From Megaustenia siamemsis (taxonomy: Eukaryota > Mollusca > Gastropoda > Stylommatophora > Ariophantidae), in contig JAVIAB010000092.1 of assembly GCA_032433765.1 (NCBI GenBank), positions 64,350,458 through 64,414,457 of the forward strand: 64,000 nt of DNA, in the 5' to 3' direction. Below, in pieces: positions 1-11,934 of the stretch; position 1 is the first letter of the stretch, and each line of letters opens with the position of its first letter. A program made the position numbers and the translations under genes. The notes under the pieces are model-generated. The model worked only from the letters and a program-made list of their open reading frames with translations. It searched no databases and was not told the DNA's origin.

Positions 1-2024
1 GTTATTAGAATGCAAAAGACCCTTTAAATGTATATTTAACACATATCTTGCAGCTGCAGTTTTCTTAAAGCGGCGAATTTCTTTGATGTTTGTCAAAATT
101 GTAAATTGTGAACCCCTAAATAATAGAAATTACCGTAGTTGCTGGTCTATGATTAATTTTCACTAGGTAAAGGCGCGGCCGTAATGGGAAATAACCTAAT
201 AAGACAAAACACCAGGAGAATTATTGTCTTCTCAGTTCGAGGACGGACGATAATATCAAGGTATACTTGTATGTCCAATTTTCATAGTTGTGTGGTCCTG
301 ATAAGGACCGTTTGTTGAACTAATTTAAGGTAATATAGGGGCCAACATTATGGGGGCTATATACTTTCATTCTGAATCAGACGAGTCTAAAAGATTAATA
401 ACTGTTTGGGGTTGAACATTCCACAAACCATCATTTTTCCAATATTCCTCTTCCTGTTTTAAGACGTGGCATTCATATTTAGCCCAATAATCTTTGTCTA
501 TATTTAATAAAGCGAGATTAGCAAGAGTCTTTACATCGCATATTTTGAATGTTGTATTTTCATCTGCCACTTGTCCTTTTAATTTTGCCCAAATTAGTTC
601 TATTGGATTTAAATGAGCATGGTAAGGTGGCAGCCTCAAACTTATATGAACGTGCTCTTGGATAATCTTATCTATTTGAAAAATCTTTGTCCTTTGTTTT
701 TGCTTTACTAGAGATAGTAATTCAGGTTTTAAGTACATGTTATTAAATTGTATGTGCTCCTTTGTGAGCCATATCTTAATAGCATCTTTTGTACTGGATG
801 ACGTCGGGACTTTATCTTCAAGTGCAACAATGTTGTGGTACGCTGCATTGTCCATTATTAGGCAAGATGGTCGATCTAGTGATGAGAGAACATAATTTTC
901 AATCCAATGTCTAAATATGTGACCATTCATCTCAGAATGATAATCCCGATTGTCTATCGATTTTGAAAGAAAAATGAGCTCTGCATTCTGTATTAGTCCA
1001 TGTTGTCGACTACCTGCATGAGCAATTATCAAGCGCTGTCCTTTGCTGCTAGGTATTAATCTCGTAATCTTTCCATCTGATGACTGCCATTCCCTTTGGT
1101 TAGTGTGGTGAGCATTGATCCATGTTTCATCCAAGTACACAATATCATAACCTTGCTTGCGCACCTCTTTTACTTCACGCAAGTACTTGCTTCTCATGAC
1201 TACTATATGTGGCTTCTCACAGATGATGTTTCGTCCATTGGAATACTTTCTGAATGTAAAGCCTGCAGCTCTCACATTCCTCCATAATGTAGACTTTGAT
1301 ATTTCAATACTGTTGTTCTTTTTCAGCGATACTTTTAATTTTCTTATTGTAACAGTTTCATTCATACCCAACATTTTGCGAATTTCACTTCTAATAAGTT
1401 CACTGTCGAAATTATCCAACATTTTTGCTCTTCCTTGTGATTTTGTATATTTGGAACATTGACGGTCACGTGCTTGAATCCAGCGACCGTTTAGATAAAT
1501 CCAAAATGTGTCTTGTCCTATTCTCAGGGTTTTCTAAAGAATGAAATAATCTTCCTCGTTTAGCCTCTTTGCAAAAATAGTCGTACATTTTTATTGCGAT
1601 GTTTTGTAAACTGCAGAATTTCATTTTAAGACTCATGATAAATGTTATCGTTCCACGTCTACACCTCTGAATGAACGGAAATGGAACACACAATTTCTCG
1701 TGTTTTTTACAAGTGTCTAATTGTGTCAAAAAACCACGGTGAAAGCGCGCAAACACGTCAATTTTACCGTGTATGGAATTTTACTCGCTATTTTTAACTT
1801 ACAATACTGTAAACATTAAGTTTTGACTACATCAATGGGTCGTTATAAATTTATATAAATCAAATAAGCAACAATAATAACCAAATGTTTTTTTTTAAAT
1901 GAAATTAATTCCCTGTTGGGTTCTAATCATTATAACTTTACATGCAAATTTTGAACAACTTACAACAAGCGGTTAAAAAGCTATCGATTTTAAAAGTTGG
2001 GCACGAGTTATGAAACAAGCTATA
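1..2024 (-). mobile_element. Sailor-like (DD83E) IS630/Tc1/mariner transposon, copy 1, left end outside window
   Basis: Positions 1-2024 align throughout with the complete-ended copy at 28867-30945, including non-coding flanks. The right terminal inverted repeat ends near 2020-2024 with caagctata, as in the second copy. The left terminus lies before base 1. The transposase is on the minus strand at 367-1756. Copy 1 lacks 8 bp present in copy 2 near 1484, which breaks the reading frame, but keeps a 41-bp stretch (about 1577-1617) that copy 2 has lost. It is probably non-autonomous. Confidence 0.85.
367..1756 (-). pseudogene. DD83E transposase, frameshifted copy
   Basis: This is the cut-and-paste transposase of an IS630/Tc1/mariner-superfamily element. 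The main open frame (367-1422, 351 aa) carries a helix-turn-helix region, a DETW motif with the first catalytic Asp, LIMDNAAYHN with the second Asp, and LNPIELIWAKLKG with the catalytic Glu. I count 83 residues between the second Asp and the Glu, close to the DD82E spacing reported for the Sailor group and unlike Tc1 (DD34E) or mariner (DD34D). The N-terminal part lies in another frame at 1466-1756. The break is an 8-bp deletion at about 1484 relative to copy 2. All three catalytic acidic residues remain. Confidence 0.85.
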
Positions 2025-2029
2025 GCATT

Positions 2030-2384
2030 CCCTGCTTTATATCTATGGATATTAGGATTTTGCGCTGAGTGGTATTGTCGAGAAGCGAAGAAATTATATT
2101 AAAGTTCATGAAATACAATTTAACTTGTTCTTTACGATTAAAAAAACCTGGTTGCTTTTTCTGGTTCATATCAATGACCAATCAATAATGGTAATTTTTT
2201 TATTGTTATTGTTTTTGTGGAAAATTTATTCTTTTTTCAATCTAAGTCTTAGTGGACGCAGGGAAATATTATCCTCACGAAAGTTACAAAAACCAAGATA
2301 TAAAACACATAAGAAAACAAGCGCCGTGTTACAGTAGCATAATTTACCCTCATCCCTCTAAGAAAGTGTGTCTCTATTTCTTCT
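2030..2384. other. no gene seen
   Basis: AT-rich sequence between the transposon right end and the 38-bp array. Short frames here have low-complexity translations and no recognisable motif. Confidence 0.5.
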
Positions 2385-4513
2385 ACATTTCAACTCCCCG
2401 TGGAGCATATTTCTTTAACAAACACTTTCAACTCCCCGTGGAGCATATTTCTTTAACAAACACTTTCAACTCCCCGTGGAGCATATTTCTTTAACAAACA
2501 CTTTCAACTCCCCGTGGAGCATATTTCTTTAACAAACACTTTCAACTCCCCGTGGAGCATATTTCTTTAACAAACACTTTCAACTCCCGTGGAGCATATT
2601 TCTTTAACAAACACTTTTAACTCCCCGTGGAGCATATTTCTTCAACAAACACTTTCAACTTCCCGTGGAGCATATTTCTTTAACAAACACTTTCAACTCC
2701 CCGTGGAGCATATTTCTTTAACAAACACTTTCAACTTCCCGTGGAGCATATTTCTTTAACAATCACTTTCAACTCCCCGTGGAGCATATTTCTTTAACAA
2801 ACACTTTCAACTTCCCGTGGAGCATATTTCTTTAACAAACACTTTCAACTCCCAGTGGAGCATATATTTTAACAAACACTTTCAACTCCCCGTGGAGCAT
2901 ATTTCTTTAACAAACACTTTCAACTCCCTGTGGAGCATATTTCTTTAACAAACACTTTCAACTCCCCGTGGAGCATATTTCTTTAACAAACACTTTCAAC
3001 TCCCCGTGGAGCATATTTCTTTAACAAACACTTTCAACTCCCTGTGGAGCATATTTCTTTAACAAACACTTTCAACTCCCCGTGGAGCATATTTCTTTAA
3101 CAAACACTTTCAACTCCCCGTGGAGCATATTTCTTTAACAAACACTTTCAACTCCCCGTGGAGCATATTTATTTAACAAACACTTTCAACTTCCCGTGGA
3201 GCATATTTCTTTAACAAACACTTTCAACTTCCCGTGGAGCATATTTCTTTAACAAACACTTTCAACTCCCCGTGGAGCATATTTCTTTAACAAACACTTT
3301 CAACTCCCCGTGGAGCATATTTCTTTAACAAACACTTTCAACTTCCCGTGGAGCATATTTCTTTAACAAACACTTTCAACTCCCCGTGGAGCATATTTCT
3401 TTAACAAACACTTTCAACTCCCTGTGGAGCATATTTCTTTAACAAACACTTTCAACACCCCGTGGAGCATATTTCTTTAACAAACACTTTCAACTCCCCG
3501 TGGAGCATATATTTTAACAAACACTTTCAACTCCCCGTGGAGCATATTTCTTCAACAAACACTTTCAACTCCCCGTAGAGCATATATTTTAACAAACACT
3601 TTCAACTCCCTGTGGAGCATATTTCTTTAACAAACACTTTCAACTCCCCGTGGAGCATATTTCTTTAACAAACACTTTCAACTCCCTGTGGAGCATATTC
3701 TTTAACAAACACTTTCAACTCCCCGTGGAGCATATTTCTTTAACAAACACTTTCAACTCCCCGTGGAGCATATATTTTAACAAACACTTTCAACTCCCCG
3801 TGGAGCATATTTCTTTAACAAACACTTTCAACTCCCCGTGGAGCATATATTTTAACAAACACTTTCAACTCCCTGTGGAGCATATTTCTTTAACAAACAC
3901 TTTCAACTCCTCGTGGAGCATATTTCTTTAACAAACACTTTCAACTCCCCGTGGAGCATATATTTTAACAAACACTTTCAACTCCCCGTGGAGCATATTT
4001 CTTCAACAAACACTTTCAACTCCCTGTGGAGCATATATTTTAACAAACACTTTCAACTCCCCGTGGAGCATATATTTTAACAAACACTTTCAACTCCCCG
4101 TGGAGCATATTTCTTCAACAAACACTTTCAACTCCCTGTGGAGCATATATTTTAACAAACACTTTCAACTCCCTTTGGAGCATATTTCTTCAACAAACAC
4201 TTTAAACTCCCTGTGGAGCATATTTCTTCAACAAACACTTTCAGCTCCCTGTGGAACATATTTCTTCAACAAACACTTTCAGCTCCCTGTGGAGCATATT
4301 TCTTCAACAAACATGTTCAGCTCCCCGTGGAGCATATTTCTTCAACAAACACTTTCAGCTCACTGTGGAGCATATTTCTTCAACAAACACTTTCAGCTAG
4401 CTCCCTGTGGAACATATTTCTTCAACAAATACTTTCAGCTTCCCGTGGAACATATTTCTTCAACAAACACTTTCAGCTCCCTGTGGAGCACATTTCTTCA
4501 ACAAACACTTTCG
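2385..4513. repeat. 38-bp minisatellite, about 55 copies
   Basis: A head-to-tail array with a period of 38 bp (tggag recurs at 2401 and 2439). Units contain gtggagcatatttc followed by aacaaacactttcaactc. Variants with ttcaac or tataaattt-type changes and one-base or two-base deletions are scattered. Units from about 4200 on are closest to the adjoining retroposon tail (cagctccctgtgg). Read on the minus strand, the unit is the last coding segment of retroposon family A (compare 40876-40921 and 63378-63415). Short frames across it are artefacts. Confidence 0.97.
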
Positions 4514-4763
4514 CAGCCTTTCTGTTTCTTGCCTTTCGTTTTAGATCATTCCGTGCCTTCCTCATCATCTTCATCTCTGCTCCCGACTTCTCCAAGAATA
4601 TTTTGGTCTTCCTCTTTGTCCTTTCCATTAGGGATTCCAAAAAAGGGCCTATTGTGAAATACACTCAGTTGGCTTCTGTAGTGTGTGTCCTATCCAGCGC
4701 CATCGTCTTCGCTGTTTCTCTTTATCCACTGGTATTTGACTGGTACTTTTTCATAATTCTATG
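4514..4763 (-). mobile_element. non-LTR retrotransposon family A, 3' end
   Basis: The reverse complement matches 63116-63400 and 40618-40915: it runs from the segment encoding an ECTSQIPV-type peptide (complement of 4725-4763) to the terminal segment ending in a KVFVEEMCST-like peptide. An open stretch at 4473-4664 (minus) covers the C-terminus. It directly joins the 38-bp minisatellite, whose unit is its own 3' end. Confidence 0.85.
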
Positions 4764-4814
4764 TTGAGACAGAGAGAGGTCAAGGCAAAGAAATGCCGCT
4801 GTGGCCACAGAGCA

Positions 4815-5004
4815 GTATACATGGAGACATTCTATACATGGAGACATTCTATACATGGAGACATTCTATACATGGAGACATTCTATACATGGAGACATTC
4901 TATATATGGAGACATTCTATACATGGAGACATTCTATACATGGAAACATTCTATACATAGAGATATTCTATACATGGAGACATTCTATACATGGAGAGAC
5001 TATT
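4815..5004. repeat. 17-bp minisatellite, about 11 copies
   Basis: The unit atacatggagacattct recurs every 17 bp (4821, 4838 and onward), with a few single-base variants near 4905 and 4940. Open frames across it only reflect the repeat. Confidence 0.97.
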
Positions 5005-5024
5005 TGTATTTTTCATTCTAGTTC

Positions 5025-5120
5025 GAAATTATTATTATTTTTATTATTTTTTATTATTTTTTATTATTTGTATTTTAAATACATATCTGTGTGTGTGTGT
5101 GTTATATGTTTGTTCCGGGA
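5025..5120. repeat. AT-rich simple sequence and (TG)n
   Basis: Tandem ttattattt words at 5033-5070 are followed by a short (tg)n run at 5090-5102. Confidence 0.8.
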
Positions 5121-5274
5121 CAAGACCGTTGGAGCAGAATCGTTGTTCTAATTTGTGACATCCACTTATTACGTCACGCTTTAACCATACCGTTTTTTTT
5201 CCTATTTTATTTAACATATTTTTTTTATTTCTCCTTGAGACAGTGAGCCCTTATCTTTCATTGATGGCGGCTTT

Positions 5275-5470
5275 AATTTTTTTTTCTTTTCTTTTACTTG
5301 TCCATGTTTGTGAAGTTTTTGCGGCTTTCTTTTTAACAGTACATGATAGCCAGTCCCATGCCCAACCCTCTTTGGTCGCCTATTACGAACATGCCTGGTA
5401 AGGGAACAGCGCTATAGCCCTTTATTCGGCTTTCCTGCCTCGGCAGCGCGCGGGCGGTGTTTCTGCTGTT
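5275..5470 (-). mobile_element. family A retroposon, 5' untranslated end fragment
   Basis: The reverse complement matches 37705-37870, the region upstream of the family A endonuclease. Shared words include caggcatgttcgtaa, gggttgggcatgggactggc and cttcacaaacatggac. With the 3' end at 4514-4763 on the same strand, this locus holds both ends of one family A element, with the interior lost and replaced by simple repeats. Confidence 0.8.
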
Positions 5471-6470
5471 GAGTGATAATTGTTCGTGTTTCGATATAAG
5501 TGAAAATGATAGATGGACAGAGATAATTAATATATTAGTCCGATTTTTCTATGAGCTCTAAAGTATCACAGTGAACACCGTAGGTAGCACTAATGACGGT
5601 CACTGATGGAATTTTTCGAAGCTGTTAATTTATTTGTAGTGTATATTTATTGTATATTAAATTTGCATCATTTCTACTTTTCTTTTTAATTGTAATCGAT
5701 AGCCACCCTTTCACAGCACTTTGTATTGCTACTACTAACAAGAGTTCAACAATAAACGTGACATGCTTTAACTCAGTGACATTTGTTTCATTCTCCTACA
5801 CGACTAACGTACAATCTGACTCACGCTAAAAGCATCGATTATTGCACAATAATTGTTACTCTTTTCCTCGGCGGAGAAATAGCATCCCACGGACTTCCAC
5901 GACTGGGCATGAACCCTTCAAACACGCCAGAGCAATCCCTGGCTATGGTAAACCAATGAAAGTGCCGTTATGTTAAATTCGACAGCTCCAACAGCGGATA
6001 TATTCCTTATGTAGAGAGTAAGGTTGATTTATCAATGAATGGACATTGCAAATGAATAAACATCGGCCCACAAAAGAGTGGAGTATGGAATCATGCATGA
6101 CACGAACATGAATAGACGCACGAGAGAAATAAAAACGTGTAACTGACCTTGCGAATGAACCATCAATTATACCATTAGGTTATAAAAGAAAAAAAAATTG
6201 TGAATTTTCTTCAGTGCAGTGAATCTATTGCGCAAAGAAAATATAAATAATCCCGGCACGACCACTGGCAATTATGGCATGATGACGTTAGCGTCTATCG
6301 ACATATTTTTGGGTAATGTTGTCAATAATAATCATTTTAGAAATCATAAATTTGAGAGCAACGTATAGAATAACAAGGAACATTTACTGGCTAATAAAAA
6401 CAGCTAAAAGAAATAGAAATCAACTGGGCGTGTTTCAACAAATAAAATAAAGTGTTTTTACAAGAAAGAT
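5471..6470. other. no gene seen
   Basis: Non-repetitive AT-rich DNA with no coding frame above background on either strand. Confidence 0.5.
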
Positions 6471-6474
6471 TGTG

Positions 6475-6705
6475 ATCTATCACCAGATTTATTTAACATT
6501 GAGAATGTACTAAGAAATACTGGAATGTCAGTCGGGAGATCATAATATAAACAACCTTAGATATGTTGCTGACGTCGTCTTAATATCTAAGAGTGAAGGT
6601 AAGTTATAGGAAATGATGGACAGTGAAAAATAAAGGCCTTAACGTTAAAAGGAAAAAGACAGACGTATTGGTTGTAACAAAGAAATGAACATCTTCTAAA
6701 TACGA
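6475..6705 (+). pseudogene. decayed reverse-transcriptase fragment (non-LTR)
   Basis: Broken plus-strand translations read NNLRYVADVVLISKSEGKL followed by KGLNVKRKKTDVLVVTK. This is the RT fingers/palm signature (degenerate YADD box) and the following thumb-side Lys-rich block of non-LTR retroposons. Stops interrupt it and the catalytic YADD reads VADV. It is a fossil of an element different from, or older than, family C next to it. Confidence 0.6.
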
Positions 6706-6724
6706 AATTAAAGCAAAACATCTT

Positions 6725-8616
6725 TTAAACAGGCCATTCATTCAATGAGTGCCGTCTCCGCATCAAAGGGAGGTCAATCATGGAGTGCCTTTTCGCTGTC
6801 TCTTCCTTTGATGGTGCAGATTGTTATAGCCTGACTTGTCCATCTTTAGATGTTACTCGTCCACGTTAGTCTTGGTCTGCCTATGTCTCTTTTACTTTGT
6901 ATTTTACCTACCAAGATTATTTTTACTAGGCTGACATGTCATTTAACATGCCCCGAAAATTGCATTTGCCTTGTTTGAATTGTGTTTAGTAGTTCTCTTT
7001 TCATTTTTAGTTTTAAGACTCCATCGTTTGTTTTCTTTTCTTTCCATCCAATTCTCCCTATTCTTCTATAAATCTAAATTTCAAAGGCTTCAATTTTATT
7101 TTCTGTTTTCTTCTCTAATATCCATGTTTCTGCACAATATAGAAATGTTGAGAATACATAACATTTTGCTATTCTTAGTTTTAGTCCTGGTGTTATTGGT
7201 TTTGAGGTTAGTATATTTTTCGTGGCATTAAAATTACTTTTTGCTATTCCTATTCTTTCGCTTATTTTAGTTTTACATTTTCTATCACTTGTTATAGTAT
7301 GCCCAAGTTATTAGTACGTCTGATGTGTCACCAAGTCTATTCTTTCAACTTTGATATCCAATTGCAGATTTTTCAGTATTATCTTTTGTTTATGATTATA
7401 GTTTTAGTCTTTTTGATATTCATATCTAGTCCATATTTTTTGCTTGTCATGTTTATTTCATTAAGTAATTGTAGATCTTCAGAATTTTCTGCTAGTAGTA
7501 CAGTATCATCAGAATATATTAGGTTATTGATTATCTTTCCATTAATGTTTAGGCCAGGCATTCTGTGATGTTTTTAAAGATTTGCTCAGTGTCAGACTGT
7601 ACAATCTTGGTGATAGGATGCATCCCTGTCTTACTCCTCTTTTTATATCAATGGGTGTAGAGTTCTCTGTGTTATATTTTATTATTGCTGTTTGCTCCCA
7701 GTATAAATTACATATTATCGTATGTCTGTATCATCTAGATCTATATTTTTAAGGCAGTCTTTAAGTTGTGTGTGGCATATTATATCAAACGCTTTGGTGT
7801 AGTCTATGAAGCAGGCATATATTAGTTTGTTTACTTCTGTGTACTTTTCGATTAATGTCTTCAAGCAGAATATGGTTTCTTTTGTCTCACTGTTTTTCCT
7901 AAATTCAAATTGTTGTTCTTCTAATTCCACATTGATTTCATTCTGAATCCTTCCTTGTATAACTTTTAGCAAGATTTTTGTTACATGGCTCATTAGAATT
8001 ATTGTTCTAAAATCACTGCATTCAACTGTACCATTCTCTTTAGGCAATGCAATAATGTTGATGTGTTTAGTTCATTTGGTATATATATTGTATAGTATAT
8101 GTCGTTGCATATGTCTGTGATCACTTCAATATCAAATCATCTAGTGCCTCTATCACATCTAATGTTGTCAGGTCCTGCAGCTTTCATATCATCCATTAAA
8201 ATCAAGATGTACACAAATTTCACTTGCTTCATAACTTTATTTAGATCTTCAATAGTTTGCCTCTTTTTTGTTAATCTATATAGTCTTGAGTAGGTGCGTA
8301 TGTCTGTATTATTACTATGTCGAATGGTTTTGCTTTAATTTTGAGCAGTATAATTCTATCATTGCATGTCCAGTGGGTACTTTTATATTTTTTAGCTCTC
8401 TGTTTTTATTAGTATTCCTGCACCTCCATGATGTTCTGTTATATTTTCTGAGTATATAAATGTATATTTGTCGTCCTGTATGTAACAAAATTCTTTCCAT
8501 CTTGTCTCTGATATGCTTAAAATATCTATGTTTAATCGTTCTGCTTCTAAAATAAGATTTTCCAGTTTTCCATCTTGATAAAGAGTCCTAACATTCCATG
8601 TACATATTCGTAGATC
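6725..8616 (-). mobile_element. non-LTR retrotransposon family C, near full length, degenerate
   Basis: On the minus strand an APE-type endonuclease begins near 8605 (ICTWNVRTLYQDGK, then SETRW near 8505). Reverse transcriptase pieces follow at 7715-8047 (FIDYTKAFD) and 7379-7561 (IYSDDTVLLAEN, the catalytic YxDD box). The 3' end lies near 6735-6940 with a cggagacggcactca-type tail shared with 8617-8800, 28370 and 34250. Several frameshifts and stops separate the pieces. It is an RTE/CFDP2-like element by motif order (endonuclease before RT, no LTRs). Confidence 0.85.
7379..8047 (-). pseudogene. family C reverse transcriptase, broken
   Basis: Two open pieces (7715-8047, 110 aa; 7379-7561, 60 aa) carry RT blocks: FRTIILMSHVTKIL, FIDYTKAFD with the first catalytic Asp, and YSDDTVLLAENSEDL with the Asp-Asp pair. 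The frame is interrupted between 7561 and 7715. It would copy the element RNA at a nicked target if intact. Confidence 0.8.
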
Positions 8617-8815
8617 TTCATCATCATCATCGAGTGCCGTCTCCGCAACAACGGTTGGCTACCATGGAGCGCCATTCTACTCTGTCTCTTGCTTTGATGG
8701 TGCAGGTTGTCATAGGCTGATTTGTCCTTCTTTTGATGTTACTCGTCCATGTTAGTCTTGGTCTGCCTCTGCCTCTTTTACCTTGTATTGTTTCCAGAAT
8801 TGGAAGATCTTATAT
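8617..8815 (-). mobile_element. family C retroposon, second 3'-end fragment
   Basis: The sequence repeats the 3' end found at 6735-6940 (gagtgccgtctccgc, atgttactcgtcca, ttagtcttggtctgcct) and ends in a (atc)n tail at 8617-8630. In element orientation it lies immediately upstream of the endonuclease start of the copy at 6725-8616, so two family C copies are head-to-tail. Confidence 0.85.
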
Positions 8816-8818
8816 GAA

Positions 8819-8843
8819 CTACGATTAAATAATTTAATCGTAG
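8819..8843. repeat. 12-bp perfect inverted repeat
   Basis: ctacgattaaat, one base, then atttaatcgtag. It could form a hairpin or be the relic of a palindromic insertion. No flanking gene makes it a credible terminator. Confidence 0.7.
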
Positions 8844-9365
8844 ATCTTACTTCTGACGTAGGTTAGAATTTCTGTCATGCCTTTCTTTTGAGTAGTACGT
8901 GATGAGGCTCCAATCTTTTTCACGATGGTCAACCATATACGTCTTTCGTGCACTGAATCTGAATTTTGTGTACCAAACACTTTGAATTTTTTCGCTTTAT
9001 GTGCCGTTGATCATTTCTGATTCCTCCGCTCTATCCACCGTCACAGACTTTGTACATTCGGTATTGACATTCCCGCTAGACGCCATTGTTGTTAAAATAG
9101 ATGATTGCCTATCGAACCGTGAACATACGCTAGCCTATCGATGATAGGTTATATAGGTCGGCACATGAAAAATAAATAATATTTCACTTGAAATATCAAT
9201 AAAATTCACAGCCCATCCGCTCGTCAGAAGTAAATATAACTATAGCGGGGAATAGCAGCACATTATTGCACAATTAAACTGTCGTGCAAATCATTTAAAC
9301 ACGTCAGCAAGAGCCGGGTCAGAAACAGTGTCTACATGCAGCCGCCATGACACCTCGCCTCAACA
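8844..9365. other. no gene seen
   Basis: Non-repetitive sequence without a coding frame on either strand. Confidence 0.5.
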
Positions 9366-9369
9366 AGTC

Positions 9370-9830
9370 AATGAATTAAAATATCTGAGAACTAAGTTAA
9401 CTTCGGGTAGTAGATGCACAACCGAGATGAGATGCAAAATAGCCCAGACAAAGGTAGCATACACAAAATAAGAAAACTATTATGCAATCCATTGTTGTCA
9501 ATATACATTTTTAAAATTGAGTTCTTTCATGTTATGTGGAGCTAGTCTTATCGTATGGTTGCGAATCTGGGACAATAGGAGAACAGACAAAGAAATTGAT
9601 GGAGGCCACAGAAATGTGGTTTTACAAATGGAATGTTGAGAATTCCATGGGCAGCAAAAATAAATAACGAGGACGTTCTGAAAGAGATCAAATCAAAAGA
9701 GAAAATTAATTATCAACATCTGAAGGAAACAATATCATCATTTTGCGGCCTTGTAAAGTGAAGAAAACAACTACAGTATATAATGACAACTGGCAAAATT
9801 CAGGGAAGAAGAGGAAAATAGAGAGGAAGG
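9370..9830 (+). mobile_element. non-LTR retrotransposon family D, 3' fragment
   Basis: Decayed plus-strand frames show RT C-terminal and tail motifs: VNELKYLRTKLTSG near 9372, then MWFYKWNVENSMGSK near 9613 and a TTGKIQGRRG peptide near 9786. The same TTGKIEGKRD segment occurs at 24155 and, inverted, near 57930. It is 5'-truncated and interrupted by frameshifts. Confidence 0.7.
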
Positions 9831-9839
9831 AACCAAGAT

Positions 9840-10260
9840 ATTTTATTGTTGGGAGGTGGAGGTTTGGTACTAAATCAAGAACAAAATAGATAAACTAGTG
9901 TACATATACAAATTTGTGGAGACATGACGACCTCCGCCAGTAATTGATGAGACGTCAGTATTACATAATGTCCTCTGTAAGTAATAGGTCCAAGAATAAT
10001 CCATACGCACTGAAGGTTGGGGGAAACGTCGGTTGTGACCGAACCGGATATCTTGTCTTCACTAACACAGTCCATTAATGATTATTTTACCGCGGTTGCT
10101 GCAGATGACAGCAACATTACACTAACTTGTTGTACCTTAAGAAGCACCAGATGAAATGGTTACGTTAGGTGACAAGACGGAAACAACTTAACCCAATCCA
10201 CACAGCTATCAACAAACAGACCAGGAGAACGTCCTTGAAAAAGACAGACAACACACTAGA
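9840..10260. other. no gene seen
   Basis: Unique sequence leading into the 13/15-bp array. The minus frame at 9875-10075 has no recognisable motif. Confidence 0.5.
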
Positions 10261-10261
10261 A

Positions 10262-10910
10262 GCATAAAGTAACGAAACATGGTAACGAAACATGGTAACG
10301 AAACATGGTAACGAAACATGGTAACGAAACATGGTAACGAAACATGGTAACGAAACATAAAGTAGCGAAACATGGTAACGAAACATGGTAACGAAACATG
10401 GTAACGAAACATGGTAACGAAACATGGTAACGAAACATGGTAACGAAACATAAAGTAACGAAACATGGTAACGAAACATGGTAACGAAACATAAAGTAAC
10501 GAAACATGGTAACGAAACATAAAGTAACGAAACATGGTAACGAAACATAAAGTAACGAAACATGGTAACGAAACATGGTAACGAAACATGGTAACGAAAC
10601 ATGGTAACGAAACATGGTAACGAAACATGGTAACGAAACATAAAGTAACGAAACATGGTAACGAAACATGGTAACGAAACATAAAGTAACGAAACATGGT
10701 AACGAAACATGGTAACGAAACATGGTAACGAAACATAAAGTAACGAAACATGGTAACGAAACATGGTAAAGAAACATGGTAACGAAACATGGTAACGAAA
10801 CATAAAGTAACGAAACATGGTAACGAAACATGGTAACGAAACATGGTAACGAAACATAAAGTAACGAAACATGGTAACGAAACATAAAGTAACGAAACAT
10901 GGTAACGAAA
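10262..10910. repeat. 13/15-bp composite minisatellite, array 1
   Basis: Irregular alternation of a 13-bp unit (catggtaacgaaa) and a 15-bp unit (cataaagtaacgaaa), about 48 units in all. It ends at a run of A at 10912. From about 10366 onward it is duplicated at 13583-14126. Confidence 0.97.
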
Positions 10911-11934
10911 CCAAAAAAAAAAAAAAAAAGGAGCAAGCGACCGTAATCTGTCCATCTCCTCGAGGATGAAAGGATATGGGAAAGATTGTGCACTCTGTTG
11001 CGAGCACATTAACATATCATATATACCGGTTATACACATGAATATGTAAACGCCAGATTAAGAGGAAGACCGAGAAATAGATGGATAAAGGGAATACTAG
11101 AGTCACTAGGAGGAAGGAATAACACCAGAAGAGGCCAACAGAAGAGCAAAGAATCGCAGATTGTATCTCCACTCGACGCCAAAGGCAATGGAGGAAAGAT
11201 AGAAGAAGAAGAAGACACATGAATATTATCACTTACAATAAATATTCAGTTATAACACGAAAGAATTCATTTAATACATACCCATAACTCTTAGTTGTAT
11301 AATAATACAACCAATGTCATACAGAAGAATTACAATTAAGTATGTCCATTCACAAAAGCAGTTTTTGTTCTCGATTGTTATGTCAGAAAACACACCTCCT
11401 TTTGTGTTAAACATAAAATCCACATAGTAAAACAATCACTAAATCAAACGCCAAAAAAAATGTATGATGTCATAAAAATTTCATGAACAGAGACAGTTAG
11501 TGTCGGCGCTCTAATTGCTCTGAGGAATATTGAACGCTAACGCAATGTAGAAGTCTCTTCACATCTGAAACGGATAATTCGGCGTCTACAACACATGCCA
11601 GCACATGTATAAATGATGCAATGAACACAGTGAAACGGCAGGGAATAGTGTTGAAATTATATCTACGGGTTGCCAGTTAGACGAGTGTCAGGAGAGCTTA
11701 TATGAACAATGGAAGTGAGCGTGTTGAGGGTACCTGCATCGTTTAATGGAGTTACCTCAAAAACATATTTTACAAACGGCGAGGAATACGATAATTGTAA
11801 TAGGTTCAATAGTAACAATAGAGACATGGATACATTCAAGACACATGCGCTAGATTCAAAATGGGTGAACAGATAAAAGAGCTGACAGGTAGGTAGGTGT
11901 AGATGCAGGCTGGGAAGAAGACATGAGTTCACAG
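10911..11934. other. unique spacer between arrays, left copy
   Basis: It contains an 18-A tract at 10912-10929, a family E retroposon tail at 11045-11225, and about 700 bp of unique AT-rich DNA with no convincing gene. It is repeated at 14127-15150. Confidence 0.8.
11045..11225 (+). mobile_element. non-LTR retrotransposon family E, C-terminal tail fragment
   Basis: The plus-strand translation begins RLRGRPRNRWIKGILESLG, the arginine-rich segment found after the RT domain of many RTE-like elements, then decays and ends in a gaagaagaagaagac tail. The same tail with other changes occurs at 35515-35615. Confidence 0.7.

Noticed and set aside
1096..1462. Plus-strand frames opposite the transposase
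   Set aside because: Shadow frames; the minus strand carries the recognisable DDE motifs.
2385..4513. CRISPR-like regular repeat spacing
   Set aside because: Units are contiguous without spacers, the genome is animal and the unit derives from a retroposon tail.
3650..4767. Plus-strand frames of 93-185 codons across the 38-bp array
   Set aside because: Repeat artefacts; 38 is not divisible by three and frames persist only because of indels in units.
10165..11039. Minus-strand 245-280-codon frames rich in FVTMFRYHVSLP
   Set aside because: Reading of the 13/15-bp array in three frames; not a membrane protein.
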